From: Streptococcus sanguinis
Lineage (GTDB): Bacteria; Bacillota; Bacilli; Lactobacillales; Streptococcaceae
Reading direction: 5' to 3'
Length of the DNA stretch: 64,000 nucleotides
Assembly (NCBI RefSeq): GCF_026781265.1
Contig: NZ_JAKUVC010000002.1
Coordinates: 124,001 to 188,000 of the forward strand
In this document: one piece after another, positions 7,544 to 17,174 of the stretch
Position numbering within the stretch: the first letter of the stretch is position 1
How the letters are laid out: each line of letters begins with the position of its first letter
Notes under the pieces: generated by a model
What the model was told of the DNA's origin: nothing
What the model saw: the letters and a program-made list of their open reading frames with translations, nothing else
Database searches by the model: none
Program-made: the position numbers and the translations under genes

Positions 7544-8215
7544 ATGGCAAATCAAACAGTTGGAATCCTCGGCTTGGGGATTTTTGGACAGAGTATCATT
7601 GAGGCCTTGATTTCTCAAGATGTAGAAATCATTGCGATTGATAATCACGAAGAGACAATCAATCAGTATGAAGACATGATTGCCGTTGGTGTGATCGGGG
7701 ACATTACTGATATGGAGCTTTTAGAGGCGGCAGACGTTGGGTCCTGTGATACGGTCATCGTAGCGACGGGAGAAAGTCTGGAATCCAGCGTCCTAGCGGT
7801 CATGCACTGCAAGGCATTGGGCGTTAAAAATGTCATTGCCAAGGTCAAAGATGAAGTAACTCAGCAGGTGCTAGAAAAGGTGGGAGCTGATCTGGTTATT
7901 CTGCCTGAAGTGGAGGCTGGTATTTCATTGGCCAAGACTATTCTCTTGAACCATTCGATTGAGGTGTTCCAGCTGGATGACGATGTAGTAGTGGCTGAGT
8001 TTGAACTGCCTGCTAGCTGGGTCGGGAAAACGGTCCGTGAAGTAGATGCTCGCAGGCTTTATCATCTTAATATTATCGGCTACCGTCTGACAAAAAATCA
8101 GCCTTTGGAAAGCAAGTTTACTCCAGACTTTGTTTGGCCAGAAGGCGTCAGCATTATGGCTGTGACTGATAACCAGCATTTGGATAATTTACGTGAAATA
8201 GTGAGTAGCAGCTAG
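7544..8215 (+). CDS. ktrA: Potassium uptake regulatory subunit KtrA (RCK_N/RCK_C)
   Basis: The 223-residue protein begins with a Rossmann nucleotide-binding RCK_N domain (GILGLGIFGQSI, then acidic IAIDNHEE) and ends with an RCK_C domain. KtrA rings bind ATP/ADP and gate KtrB; in pneumococcus the homologue CabP binds c-di-AMP to shut uptake. Start ATG 7544 follows TAGGAGA at 7531-7537; an earlier in-frame codon at 7526 lies inside ktrB and before that site. Confidence 0.92.
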   Translation: MANQTVGILGLGIFGQSIIEALISQDVEIIAIDNHEETINQYEDMIAVGVIGDITDMELLEAADVGSCDTVIVATGESLESSVLAVMHCKALGVKNVIAKVKDEVTQQVLEKVGADLVILPEVEAGISLAKTILLNHSIEVFQLDDDVVVAEFELPASWVGKTVREVDARRLYHLNIIGYRLTKNQPLESKFTPDFVWPEGVSIMAVTDNQHLDNLREIVSSS

Positions 8216-8300
8216 GATAATTCCTCTTCGGTGGGGGCCAACCGATTCTATCTAGGCATTCGGCACCTTTCTATTATATGAAGAAAAAATGGATACATAG

Positions 8301-8323
8301 GAGCTCTTTCAGGGCTCTTTTTT
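8301..8323 (+). terminator. ktrBA terminator
   Basis: GAGC (8301-8304) pairs with GCTC (8314-8317), followed by six T. An extra hairpin (CGGT/ACCG near 8230-8245) lies upstream in the same gap. Confidence 0.65.
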
Positions 8324-8373
8324 GAAACCAGTTGTAAAATTTGTTATACTATCACTAGAAAAGGAGTGATTTT

Positions 8374-8928
8374 ATGAGCTTAACCAGCCAGATCATTACA
8401 GCAGATTTTCCGGATTTGGATAAGGTAGAAGCCTTGAATAATGAAGCTTTCCCAGAAGAGGAAAGGATACCGCTCAGTGAATTTTTACGATATGAGGAAC
8501 AGGAAGATGCTAATTTTTTCGCCTTTTATCATGAAAAGGAATTTGTTGGTTTTGCCTTTGCTATCTCCAACTCGCAAGCCTTTTATGTTAGTTTCTTTGC
8601 GATTATTCCTCACTTGCGCAGCCATGGCTATGGCGGTGAAATCATTGAAAAGCTGGTCAATTTCTATCAGCGAACCATGTTTTTAGAAATCGAGCGCCTA
8701 GATGAGCCATGTGACAATCTTGCACAGCGTCAGGCTCGCTGGGATTTCTATCACAGCAAAGGCTTCCGCTCAGCCAATGCCTTTCTGGAATATGAGAATC
8801 TTAGCTTTGAAATCCTTTATCGAGGGGATTCTTTTGACGAAGAAGCCTACCGAGACATTTTCCGCCGAATTCAGGAGGAGAATTATTTCGACTTTGAAAT
8901 CAAACATAGACGTTTCAGCGATTATTAA
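8374..8928 (+). CDS. GNAT-family N-acetyltransferase
   Basis: This 184-residue protein has the GNAT acetyl-CoA-binding motif A as IIPHLRSHGYGGEIIEKL (Rx2GxG core) and the following beta strand FLEIERLDEP. Substrate cannot be told from sequence. AAGGAG lies 8 nt before the ATG, and a TTGTTATACT-type -10 lies ~30 nt upstream, so it is probably transcribed alone. Confidence 0.85.
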   Translation: MSLTSQIITADFPDLDKVEALNNEAFPEEERIPLSEFLRYEEQEDANFFAFYHEKEFVGFAFAISNSQAFYVSFFAIIPHLRSHGYGGEIIEKLVNFYQRTMFLEIERLDEPCDNLAQRQARWDFYHSKGFRSANAFLEYENLSFEILYRGDSFDEEAYRDIFRRIQEENYFDFEIKHRRFSDY

Positions 8929-9003
8929 AAGGAAATTCTCTGGAGCTCAATTGCGATTTTGAGCAAAAAAAGATTGCTTTGTTTTTACTAAATGGAGGAT
9001 AAA

Positions 9004-9366
9004 ATGAGACTCTGGCATCAAGCACTGATTCCCAAGCTTCCCCGTCCGCAACTACTTGGTCAGCATCGGGAATGCTGCGCTCTTCGTGGCAATGGCTGGG
9101 GCAAGAAACATGCGACCGTTGACTATGTTTTTACGCACTCTCCTTACTTGCTTTATCGCTACCATGAGCTGATTATGGAGGAGATGAGCAAGCGAGGTTA
9201 TCGTGTGTCTCCAGAATGGCTGGAGCGGGACTATCGTGGCAAGACTTGTCCAGCTTATGTGCATCTGGAAGAAGTGGCTGTGGCGAGCTCTATTTACCCC
9301 GAGCATGACGCGGCTTACTATGAGGAATGCCTGCAAAATCTCAAAGAAAAAGGCATTGACTTATAA
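9004..9366 (+). CDS. Pyrimidine-dimer DNA glycosylase-like protein (Pyr_excise family)
   Basis: The 120-residue protein reads [20 protein letters not shown], then [20 protein letters not shown] and [16 protein letters not shown]. This matches the small family related to T4 endonuclease V (PF03013), in which an N-terminal amine and nearby Arg/Glu/His carry out glycosylase/lyase chemistry on UV dimers. The bacterial members are not well tested. ATG 9004 is chosen because GGAGG at 8995-8999 sits 4-5 nt before it; ATG 8992 lies upstream of that site. Confidence 0.7.
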   Translation: MRLWHQALIPKLPRPQLLGQHRECCALRGNGWGKKHATVDYVFTHSPYLLYRYHELIMEEMSKRGYRVSPEWLERDYRGKTCPAYVHLEEVAVASSIYPEHDAAYYEECLQNLKEKGIDL

Positions 9367-9460
9367 GCTTTTCCGCTGTCTGAGCCAGCTGCCTGCCTTG
9401 AGAAAAAGCCAGCAAAATGATACAATAAAACGAATAGTAAAAAGATTAACTGGAGTAAAA

Positions 9461-9979
9461 ATGAATTATTTTAATGTTGGAAAAATTGTCAATACGCAAG
9501 GTCTGCAAGGTGAGATGCGGGTTTTGTCAGTGACGGATTTTGCAGAAGAGCGTTTTAAAAAAGGCAATACTCTTGCCCTGTTTGACAAGAAAGATCAGTT
9601 TGTCATGGACGTGGAGATTACCAGTCATCGTAAGGTCAAGAACTTTGATATTATCAAGTTTAAGGGGATGTACCACATCAATGACATCGAGAAATTTCGT
9701 GATTTTACTCTGAAGGTCCGAGAGGAGGATTTGAAGGACTTGGAAGACGGGGAATTTTACTACCATGAAATCATCGGCCTTGAAGTCTATGAAAATGACA
9801 TTCTTCTTGGTACAATTAAGGAAATTCTGCAGCCAGGAGCTAATGATGTCTGGGTGGTCAAACGTAAAGGCAAGCGCGACTTGCTTCTGCCTTACATTCC
9901 GCCAGTGGTGCTGGGGATTGACATTGAGCAAGGTCGGGTTGATGTAGAGATACCGGAAGGACTGGACGATGAAAATTGA
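9461..9979 (+). CDS. rimM: 16S rRNA processing protein RimM
   Basis: The 172-residue protein starts [20 protein letters not shown], the RimM N-terminal signature, and has the C-terminal PRC-barrel ([12 protein letters not shown] through [10 protein letters not shown]). RimM binds S19 and matures the 30S head. The start follows TGGAGTA at 9450-9456; the longer open frame upstream is only out-of-frame sequence over the preceding gene. It overlaps trmD by 11 nt, the conserved arrangement. Confidence 0.96.
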   Translation: MNYFNVGKIVNTQGLQGEMRVLSVTDFAEERFKKGNTLALFDKKDQFVMDVEITSHRKVKNFDIIKFKGMYHINDIEKFRDFTLKVREEDLKDLEDGEFYYHEIIGLEVYENDILLGTIKEILQPGANDVWVVKRKGKRDLLLPYIPPVVLGIDIEQGRVDVEIPEGLDDEN

Positions 9980-10691
9980 TATTTTGACTCTCTTTCCGGA
10001 GATGTTTGCACCCTTGGAACACTCTATCGTCGGTAAAGCTCGGGAAAAAGGCCTCTTGGAAATCAACTACCACAATTTCAGAGAGAAGGCAGAAAAATCC
10101 CGTCATGTAGACGACGAGCCTTACGGCGGAGGTCAGGGGATGCTGCTACGGGCCCAACCTATTTTTGATGCCTATGATGCCATTGAAAAGAAGCAACCGC
10201 GTGTGATTTTGCTGGATCCTGCTGGTCGGACTTTTGACCAAGCCTATGCTGAGGAACTGTCTAAGGAAGAGGAACTCATTTTCGTTTGTGGCCATTACGA
10301 GGGCTATGATGAGCGGATCAAGACTTTAGTGACAGATGAGATCTCGCTTGGGGACTATGTCCTTACTGGGGGAGAATTGGCAGCTATGACTATGATTGAT
10401 GCTACCGTTCGCCTGATTCCAGAGGTTATTGGCAAGGAAGCCAGTCATACAGATGACAGTTTTTCATCTGGACTCTTGGAATATCCTCAGTACACTCGGC
10501 CTTATGACTATCGGGGTATGGTTGTTCCTGAAGTCCTTATGAGCGGCCATCATGAAAACATCCGCAAGTGGCGTCTCTATGAAAGTCTGAAAAAGACCTA
10601 TCTAAGACGTCCAGACTTGCTGGAACACTATCAAATGACGGCCGAAGAAGAAGCAATGTTAGAAGAAGTTCGACAAGCTCAATCGGACTGA
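9969..10691 (+). CDS. trmD: tRNA (guanine37-N1)-methyltransferase TrmD
   Basis: The 240-residue SPOUT methyltransferase has the knot motifs [20 protein letters not shown] and [19 protein letters not shown], followed by [12 protein letters not shown] and the C-terminal helical domain. It methylates G37 of tRNAs reading CNN codons and prevents frameshifting. It overlaps rimM and ends at a clear terminator. Confidence 0.97.
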   Translation: MKIDILTLFPEMFAPLEHSIVGKAREKGLLEINYHNFREKAEKSRHVDDEPYGGGQGMLLRAQPIFDAYDAIEKKQPRVILLDPAGRTFDQAYAEELSKEEELIFVCGHYEGYDERIKTLVTDEISLGDYVLTGGELAAMTMIDATVRLIPEVIGKEASHTDDSFSSGLLEYPQYTRPYDYRGMVVPEVLMSGHHENIRKWRLYESLKKTYLRRPDLLEHYQMTAEEEAMLEEVRQAQSD

Positions 10692-10702
10692 CAAGCAAGG
10701 TT

Positions 10703-10730
10703 AACTCTTAGAAAGTATCTAGGAGTTTTT
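10703..10730 (+). terminator. rimM-trmD terminator
   Basis: AACTCTTAGA pairs with TCTAGGAGTT around AAGTA, followed by T residues. Confidence 0.8.
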
Positions 10731-10845
10731 GCTTTATTTGATACAGAAATGCTCATTTTTGTTGGAAAAACCAGCTTATTTTTCTAATAAAACATTTTTG
10801 TAACTAAAATGTAATAAAAAAACTATTAAAACTATACGTTTGCTA

Positions 10846-10911
10846 CTAGTTAATACTAGCGTTTTGTGATAGTATATTACTATGCGGGCTGCTATACCCA
10901 GGGTAATTATA
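10846..10911 (+). promoter_or_regulatory. Cluster of inverted repeats upstream of the LPNTG protein
   Basis: CTAGT-TAAT-ACTAG (10846-10859) and ATAGTA-TAT-TACTAT (10869-10883) are perfect inverted repeats, followed by CTATA...TATAG (about 10892-10911). They overlap the likely promoter of the surface-protein gene and look like operator sites for an unidentified repressor. Confidence 0.5.
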
Positions 10912-10941
10912 GTATGTGAGATTATAAAAAGGAGATTGATT

Positions 10942-13446
10942 ATGGAAAAGAAAATAGGCAAGTCTGTTGTAGCGACTGGTATCGCGGCTACAACTATTAT
11001 TTCTGGTGGACTGACCCATCAAGTGCACGCGGATGAGTTGGTTGAATCAACTGTAGCAGCTCCACAAGCGACTGAGGTAACTGGAAAACCGGTGACAGCA
11101 GCAGATGTAGCTGTTGCCCAAGAAAATGCTGAAGCTGCTAAAGCTAAACTCGATGAGCAAAGATCGATAGTAGATACTGCTAAAACAGAAGCTGAAGATG
11201 CAAAAACTAGCGTGAAAGTGGCTGAAGCCGCTGTTGAGAATGCTAAAGAAATACAGGCAGAAGCAACAGAAGAAAATGTTGCTAAAGCGGAGACAGAAGC
11301 AAAAACAGCAGAGCAAGAGGTTAGCACGAAAGACGTTGCTGTTCGAGAAGCAGCGGCTAAAGCTGCCAAGGCTGACCAAGCTGTTAAAGATCAAGCAAAT
11401 ACTATTAAAGCGAGTCAATCTCTGGTAGATGTTGCAGAGACTGAATTGAAACAAGCTAAAACACCACTTAACTCAGAAGAGCAAGCTGTAGCAACTGCTA
11501 AGAGTCAGCAAAGTCAAGCACAGACTGCTTTAGACAATGCAAAGGCTGAACTGACAAAGGCAGAGCAAGCAGCGTCTTCTGCTCCACAAGTGCAGGCTGA
11601 AATCCAGAATAAAATCAATCAGGCAAAGGAATCTTTGGGTCAAACCAATCAAGCTATCAGCTCTCTTGAAGGACAGATTCCGGCTGCCGAGAAAGCAGCA
11701 GCAACAGCTCCTGTTGACCTTCGTAATACGACTTATTCTCAATTTTTAGAAAATGTTCGTAACAATGCGGCTAATCAGGAGATTCGTGATGCTGCTAACA
11801 ATGCTCTTGCAGTTTATCAACGCGGACAAAATGAATTTGGTATTTCAGTTAATTCTGACCCAACAAGTCCAGCTAGTCTAGAAAATAACCTTCAAGCTTT
11901 GGAGTTGGTTAAGGCCATTAATGCTTACCGTCGTAATGCCGGCTTACAAGAGTTATTGGTTGATCCGTATGCGAATGTGGCCAGCCAGATTCAGACTATC
12001 TACTTTGAGCGCAATAACAGGCACATGGGCAAGCTGATTCGTAACGAGAATGTGGCGATTAGTTTTGACCCTCAGGGTGCAGTTAATTTCTGGCATAATG
12101 AAGAAAAAGCACTCTACCAAGAGATTGCAGCGCAATATGGACTGCCTACTGATGAAACTCAGATTGATGCTAATGCTATCTACATGAGAGTTGGAGCGGC
12201 TGTATTTGCTCAGATTGGTCACTATGTTCAGATGATGGACAATAAAGCGAATGCTATCTCAGCAGCTTATGATAAGCATCCAAACCAATGGGGCACACCC
12301 CATGGTACATCCGAAGTTGGTTTCCATCATATTAGCAATTTTAACCAACGTGTTAATAACGGTACTTTGCTGACAGTTGCAGCAATGGAGCAATTGTTGC
12401 GTGCTAGTGGCGGTCGTTCTGCAGGTTCTAACGCTAATGTTACAGCACTTAAGAATCAATTAGCTGAACTCAAGGCTCAAAAAGTTGGTCAGGAATCAGC
12501 TATCAATATCCTCAATGCGAAATTAGCTGATGCTCAAAAGGCAGCGGCAGCCCAAATTTCAGCAGTTGAAGCAGCTCGTCAGAAGGTAGCAACTGCTGAA
12601 AATAATCTGGCATTGACCAAGCAAAATGTTGCCCTTAAGCAGGAAGCTCTCGACAGAGCGACAGCTAAGATTGCAGAAAACCTAGCACCTTATCAGACTA
12701 ACTTGAGCAATGCTCAGGCAGTTCTAGCGGCAGCTAAGGATAAGTTGGCAGAACTTCAGTCAGCTCAAGAAGCTGCGAAAGCTAGTTTGACAACTGCTCA
12801 AGAGGACTTGCTGTCTGCTCAAAAGACATTAGCAGCAGCTAAAAAGAAAGTTATTGACCTTCAAAATGCTCCTCAGTTACTTTCAGAAGCAGAGCGGGAG
12901 TTGGCAGAAGCGCAGCTTGATTATGAAGCTAAACAAGCAATCTTAAATCAAGAGACTGCAACTTTAGCTGTTCTTGAGGAATCCTACAACGGTCTTCAAG
13001 CCAATTATGAAACTCTCTTGAATATCTTGAATCAAGCATCTCTCCTGTATGGAAATGCTCTGAATAGCAACTATCGCTCAGGTGAAGATAAACAGCCTCT
13101 AACTGCTGTAAAAGGCGGAGCTGCTGGTCCAGGTGCAGAGGATGAATCTAAGAAAGATTCGGATGCTAAGACTGCAGAAGTTCATGCCAACACTCGTGAA
13201 GTTAAAGGAGCTACTACAGGTGCCGTTCAAGCGGCAGGTAGTGGCGTATTTACTGATTTTGTTGTAAATCCTGCAGCTCAGCTTGCTAGCGTGGCTACAA
13301 CTGCTGATAAGGCTCCAACAGTTCCTGCTATTCTGCCAAATACTGGTTCAGAAGCAGAACGCCTAGCAATTTTTGGTATGGCACTTGGTGCAGCGGCCTT
13401 TTTGGGAACCAACAAGCGCCGTCGCAGAGACGAAGATTATAATTAA
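10942..13446 (+). CDS. LPXTG-anchored surface protein, SEC10/PgrA type
   Basis: The 834-residue product has a signal peptide (to HADELV, no YSIRK motif), a long Ala/Lys/Glu coiled coil (residues ~30-250), a globular middle (~residues 255-500; motifs EFGISVNSDP, ALELVKAINAYRR, HMGKLIRNENVA) and a second coiled coil (~510-690). The middle resembles the SEC10/PgrA surface-exclusion or CAP-like domain. The C-terminus is a sortase A signal: LPNTG, hydrophobic segment, RRRR tail. Such proteins are surface adhesins or aggregation factors. ATG 10942 follows AAAAGGAGA; a strong terminator follows the stop. Three inverted repeats upstream suggest repression. Confidence 0.88.
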   Translation: MEKKIGKSVVATGIAATTIISGGLTHQVHADELVESTVAAPQATEVTGKPVTAADVAVAQENAEAAKAKLDEQRSIVDTAKTEAEDAKTSVKVAEAAVENAKEIQAEATEENVAKAETEAKTAEQEVSTKDVAVREAAAKAAKADQAVKDQANTIKASQSLVDVAETELKQAKTPLNSEEQAVATAKSQQSQAQTALDNAKAELTKAEQAASSAPQVQAEIQNKINQAKESLGQTNQAISSLEGQIPAAEKAAATAPVDLRNTTYSQFLENVRNNAANQEIRDAANNALAVYQRGQNEFGISVNSDPTSPASLENNLQALELVKAINAYRRNAGLQELLVDPYANVASQIQTIYFERNNRHMGKLIRNENVAISFDPQGAVNFWHNEEKALYQEIAAQYGLPTDETQIDANAIYMRVGAAVFAQIGHYVQMMDNKANAISAAYDKHPNQWGTPHGTSEVGFHHISNFNQRVNNGTLLTVAAMEQLLRASGGRSAGSNANVTALKNQLAELKAQKVGQESAINILNAKLADAQKAAAAQISAVEAARQKVATAENNLALTKQNVALKQEALDRATAKIAENLAPYQTNLSNAQAVLAAAKDKLAELQSAQEAAKASLTTAQEDLLSAQKTLAAAKKKVIDLQNAPQLLSEAERELAEAQLDYEAKQAILNQETATLAVLEESYNGLQANYETLLNILNQASLLYGNALNSNYRSGEDKQPLTAVKGGAAGPGAEDESKKDSDAKTAEVHANTREVKGATTGAVQAAGSGVFTDFVVNPAAQLASVATTADKAPTVPAILPNTGSEAERLAIFGMALGAAAFLGTNKRRRRDEDYN

Positions 13447-13454
13447 AGAAATAC

Positions 13455-13492
13455 AAAATGAGTCTGGAATAATTTCCAGACTCATTTTTTTG
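13455..13492 (+). terminator. Terminator of the LPNTG gene
   Basis: AAAATGAGTCTGGA pairs with TCCAGACTCATTTT, followed by a T run: a long, near-perfect hairpin. Confidence 0.9.
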
Positions 13493-13527
13493 TGTCTTCA
13501 GCAATTATCTAATTTAAAAAGAAAGAT

Positions 13528-13559
13528 AAAAACTTCCGATATTAACTGTCGGAAGTTTT
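13528..13559 (-). terminator. malXFG terminator
   Basis: On the minus strand AAAACTTCCGA pairs with TCGGAAGTTTTT, ending in a T run, 18 nt after the malG stop. Confidence 0.85.
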
Positions 13560-13577
13560 CAATATAAATATTAGTTT

Positions 13578-14414
13578 CTATTTGACTGCTCCGCCTGTTA
13601 CACCTTCTACGTAGTATTTCTGCATGAAGATGAAGAGAAGAGTGATTGGGATAGCGATGATAATCGCTCCAGATGTAAAAGGTAGGAACCATTTATTGAT
13701 GGCGTCCTTATTAAGCATTTGGAAAAGTCCTAAAGCGACTGTGTATTTTTCCTTGACATCGCCTAGGATGACAGAGGCAAAGATGAAGTCGACCCAAGGT
13801 CCCATGAAAGCCATAAGTGCTGTATAAACGATAATCGGTTTTGACAGCGGCAGTGTGATAGTCCGGAAGATTTGGAAGCGGGTCGCTCCGTCAATCATAG
13901 CGGATTCGTCCAAAGAATATGGGATGGTATCAAAGAAACCTTTAGCTATATAGAAGCCTAGAGCTGCTCCAGCTGAATAAACCAGAATCAGTGAAGTCAG
14001 GGTTTGTGTCAAATTGAGTGCTTTCAAGATGTAGTAAACCGCAATCATAGACATGAAGCCTGGGAACATGTTAAGAACCAAAGCCAGCTTGAGGAAACGA
14101 TTTTTATGCTTGAATTTGATACGGCTGAGTGAGTAAGCCATACCCACGGTAATCAAAGTAGACAGGATACAGGTCGCTGTCGCAACAATCAGTGTATTCA
14201 TAAACCACTGAACAAAAGGATATGTGTTGTTATTAAACAGTCTGATATAGTTGTCAAGTGTATAGGTTTTAGGGAAGAAGTAAGGGACCGCATTAGAACC
14301 TTCACCACGGAAGCTGGTCAGAAAAATCCAGATAATCGGCGTTAGCCAGATGAGTGCTAAAACAGTCAGCAAGACATAAATCCCTAATAAACTGAGTTTT
14401 TTTCTATTTTTCAT
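13578..14414 (-). CDS. malG: Maltodextrin ABC transporter permease MalG (MalD)
   Basis: The 278-residue inner-membrane permease has six predicted TM helices and the EAA loop (SLDESAMIDGATRFQIFRTI...LPLSKP) that docks with the ATPase. With MalF it forms the channel of the MalX-dependent maltodextrin importer. Its start overlaps the malF stop by one base, so translation is coupled. No ATPase gene is nearby; in streptococci the shared MsmK ATPase usually serves this system. Confidence 0.93.
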   Translation of the reverse strand: MKNRKKLSLLGIYVLLTVLALIWLTPIIWIFLTSFRGEGSNAVPYFFPKTYTLDNYIRLFNNNTYPFVQWFMNTLIVATATCILSTLITVGMAYSLSRIKFKHKNRFLKLALVLNMFPGFMSMIAVYYILKALNLTQTLTSLILVYSAGAALGFYIAKGFFDTIPYSLDESAMIDGATRFQIFRTITLPLSKPIIVYTALMAFMGPWVDFIFASVILGDVKEKYTVALGLFQMLNKDAINKWFLPFTSGAIIIAIPITLLFIFMQKYYVEGVTGGAVK

Positions 14415-15772
14415 TATTTAGCAGTTCCTTCCTTGAATGATGCGGATCTAGTATAGGATAAGAGACTGAAGGCTGCAGAGATTGCAAAGATCAGGATACC
14501 GATAACAGATGCTAGATTGTAGTCCTTGGCAGAAACGGTCAGTTTATAGAGCCAAGTAACCAAGAGGTCAGTTGAGCCTGCCTGATAGTAGGAAGAGTTA
14601 GTAGGTCCACCGCCTGTCAGGAAGTAGATAACGTTAAAGTTGTTGATGTTTCCGATAAACTGCTGGATGAGTGATGGCGCCATAATCAAGAGAATTTGAG
14701 GGAAAGTAATGCTCTTGAAGATTTGAAGCTTGCTAGCTCCATCAATCTCAGCAGCTTCGATTTGCTCGCTAGGTAGGTTCATGATAATTCCTGTCGCTAC
14801 CAGCATGGTAAATGGAATACCAATCCACATATTGACAAGGATGATTGAGAACTTAGCCCAAACAGGGTCACTCAAGAATGGAATTGGATGCTGAATGAGA
14901 TGGAGGCTTTGCAATAGTCCATTCAAAGGCCCATTGTCATTCAGGAAATTACGCATCAAGAGCAGGGATACGAATTGCGGTACAGCAATAGTGATAACGA
15001 AGAGTGTCCGCCAAACTCTCTTGTACTTGAGGCCTTTGGTATTGAGCAAGAGAGCTAAAACGATACCGAAGAAGAAAGTAGTAGCTGTCGCAGCAACTGC
15101 CCAAATCAAGGTCCAGCCTAAAAGTGGGAAGAAGGTGCTAGCCATGCGACCTGAGAAAACATCACCGAAGCTAGAGAAGCCAACCCAGTCAAAGAGTGAC
15201 TTAGGAGCAGGATGCTTATGGTCAAAGTTAGTAAAGGCCAAACAGATCATATAGATCAGAGGCAGGATGGTAAAGAGCAGTACTCCGATAAGAGGGATGC
15301 TCATTAGGCCCATGTGAAAGCGGCCGTCAGCAAGCGTCTTAAAGTCCTCAACGAAGTTGGGAATCTTCTGGCCTGACTGCTTGAGAGTCATCAAATGACG
15401 AGCACTTTTCAGATTACACCAGTAGATGTAGGCGAAGACTGCACAGAAGATGAGAGAAGCAAGTCCAAAAATCAGCATCAGCATAGAGTTGTCACCCGCT
15501 ACTTGAACGGTGATTTCCAAGCCGTTAACTTTTTTGATAGCCTCTCCTTGCTCTTGAGTCCCCAATGTAATCATGCCGCCAATAGCTGGTATGATTTGGA
15601 CTGCAAAAGCAATCAGGAAAGCAATTTCTGAGAAGAGGAAGAGCAGACCCTTGATAAATTGTTTGTTTACAAGGTTGCTCAGCCCCATTACCAGAAAAGA
15701 GAGTTTGACATCCCAGGTTCCCTCTTTAAAGACCTGAACCATGGATGCATTGTCATAGGATGACTGAGTCAT
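14414..15772 (-). CDS. malF: Maltodextrin ABC transporter permease MalF (MalC)
   Basis: The 452-residue protein has an N-terminal extension with extra membrane segments (LVNKQFIKGLLFLFSEIAFL) and the C-terminal permease core with the EAA loop EIDGASKLQIFKSITFPQIL. AAGGAGA precedes the ATG. It lies between malX (81 nt upstream) and malG (1-nt overlap) in one minus-strand operon. Family and gene order match pneumococcal malXCD. Confidence 0.93.
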   Translation of the reverse strand: MTQSSYDNASMVQVFKEGTWDVKLSFLVMGLSNLVNKQFIKGLLFLFSEIAFLIAFAVQIIPAIGGMITLGTQEQGEAIKKVNGLEITVQVAGDNSMLMLIFGLASLIFCAVFAYIYWCNLKSARHLMTLKQSGQKIPNFVEDFKTLADGRFHMGLMSIPLIGVLLFTILPLIYMICLAFTNFDHKHPAPKSLFDWVGFSSFGDVFSGRMASTFFPLLGWTLIWAVAATATTFFFGIVLALLLNTKGLKYKRVWRTLFVITIAVPQFVSLLLMRNFLNDNGPLNGLLQSLHLIQHPIPFLSDPVWAKFSIILVNMWIGIPFTMLVATGIIMNLPSEQIEAAEIDGASKLQIFKSITFPQILLIMAPSLIQQFIGNINNFNVIYFLTGGGPTNSSYYQAGSTDLLVTWLYKLTVSAKDYNLASVIGILIFAISAAFSLLSYTRSASFKEGTAK

Positions 15773-15853
15773 AGTATTCTCCTTATATTTACAAAGAAAG
15801 AAGTGAGGAGGCTGCCCTCCTCACTTCAATGCTTATTTTTATTCGTTTGAGGA

Positions 15854-17110
15854 TTATTTAGCTGCTGCTAAATCTTTATCAAACTGTTGTAATTTTGCGA
15901 GGTATTGATCTTCACCAAATTTACCGTTGTAAGCATCGCTGAGGATTGCAGCACTTTCAGTCCAGAAGACAGACATTTGGCTAAGTTTAGGCATAACTGT
16001 TGTGTAGGTATCAGAAGAACCCATTGTAATAACAGCTTGTGCCAAGGCATCTTTCTTCACATCTTCAGACTCTTGTACTTCTTTGTTAGCTGGGATGATG
16101 TGACGTCCTTCAAACTTGAATTGGTTTTCTTGGCTTTCTTTGCTAGTAAGTGCTTGAGCCAGTTTGTAGCTTGCTGCGATACGTTCTCCGTCACCGTTTG
16201 AAGGTGTTTGGTTAACTGCGTAAAGTTTTACACCAAGGAAGGCTTTTTGTTGAACGTCTTGTCCACCAATGTTAACAGTTGGGTAAACAGAGATACCAAG
16301 GTTGTCTTTGCCGACAGCTTTTTCAGCAGCTGCGTAGTCCCATGGACCTGATTGGAAAGCGTCAACTGAACCATCTTCAAATTTAGCAAGAAGGTTAGAA
16401 GCATCTACGTTTACAAAACCGCTGTTATTCTTTTGAGCTGCGATGAACTTCAGAACGTTCACACCGGCTTCGTTACCCCAGTTTGTTCCGTCTACTTGCT
16501 CACCATCTTTACCAAAGAGAGTGTCGCCAACAGAAAGGAAGAGTGGAGCAGTGATGTATCCATTAGCCTCTTTCAAGTTTCCACCAAATTTAGCTTTAGA
16601 AGTGATGGTTTCATAAGACTTAACATCATCAGCGGAAAGCTTTGATTTGTTATAGTAGGTTACTTGTGATTCGATACCGTATGGGAAAGCATAAGTTTTG
16701 CCTTTGTATTGAGCACCAATTGCTGCTTGTTCAGTATCGTTTTTCTTGACTTCTTCTGCCATTTTAGAAGGAACTTCTTGAATAGCTCCAGCTTCAACTA
16801 ATTTACCAAGTTGGTCGTGTGGCAGAGAGAAAACATCAGCAGCAGTACTAGCATCTTTTGTCAGATTTTCCTGAGCGTTTGGATCTTCCATTTCGACTAC
16901 GTCAACCTTGTAGCCTGATTCTTTCTCGAACTTGCTAACTGTATCAGAGTAAGAATCTTTAGCACCAGTTGGTACCCAAAGTTTCAAGGTCTTGCTATCA
17001 GTTTTAGAAGAAGAACTCTCCTTGCTACTGTTCGAGCTACAAGCTGCTAACAGTGTTCCTGCAGCCAGCAAGCTGACACTGCCCAATACTACTTTTTTCC
17101 ATGTTTTCAT
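15854..17110 (-). CDS. malX: Maltodextrin-binding lipoprotein MalX
   Basis: The 418-residue protein has a lipoprotein signal with lipobox LLAAC, a Ser-rich linker, and an extracellular solute-binding fold (group 1) with segments TLKLWVPTGAKDSY and GPWDYAAAEKAVG. It captures maltodextrins and maltose and feeds MalFG. GGGAGGAAATAG precedes the ATG. Its promoter carries a LacI-type operator (see 17146-17174), so a MalR-like repressor probably controls it. Confidence 0.94.
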   Translation of the reverse strand: MKTWKKVVLGSVSLLAAGTLLAACSSNSSKESSSSKTDSKTLKLWVPTGAKDSYSDTVSKFEKESGYKVDVVEMEDPNAQENLTKDASTAADVFSLPHDQLGKLVEAGAIQEVPSKMAEEVKKNDTEQAAIGAQYKGKTYAFPYGIESQVTYYNKSKLSADDVKSYETITSKAKFGGNLKEANGYITAPLFLSVGDTLFGKDGEQVDGTNWGNEAGVNVLKFIAAQKNNSGFVNVDASNLLAKFEDGSVDAFQSGPWDYAAAEKAVGKDNLGISVYPTVNIGGQDVQQKAFLGVKLYAVNQTPSNGDGERIAASYKLAQALTSKESQENQFKFEGRHIIPANKEVQESEDVKKDALAQAVITMGSSDTYTTVMPKLSQMSVFWTESAAILSDAYNGKFGEDQYLAKLQQFDKDLAAAK

Positions 17111-17145
17111 TCCTATTTCCTCCCGGAATTTTTATTTACATTTCT

Positions 17146-17174
17146 ATTATGCAACCGTTTGCAATTTTTGTCAA
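17146..17174 (-). promoter_or_regulatory. malX promoter with an internal MalR/LacI-type operator
   Basis: On the minus strand TTGACA (17174-17169), exactly 17 nt and CATAAT (17151-17146) form a sigma-70 promoter. The spacer contains TTGCAAACGGTTGCA, a near-palindrome of the LacI/MalR type with a central CG. A bound repressor would block polymerase directly. Confidence 0.8.

Noticed and set aside
8947..8974. Hairpin GCTCAA/TTGAGC after the GNAT gene as terminator
   Set aside because: It is followed by A residues, not T, on the coding strand; it would only terminate minus-strand transcripts, and none is expected.
9203..9460. N-terminal extension of RimM
   Set aside because: It overlaps the Pyr_excise gene in another frame; ATG 9461 has a ribosome site and gives the standard N-terminus.
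11019..11454. Long open frames on the minus strand across the LPNTG gene
   Set aside because: They arise from Ala/Lys-rich codons of the real gene; they have no ribosome sites and their products are Ser/Cys/Phe-rich low complexity.
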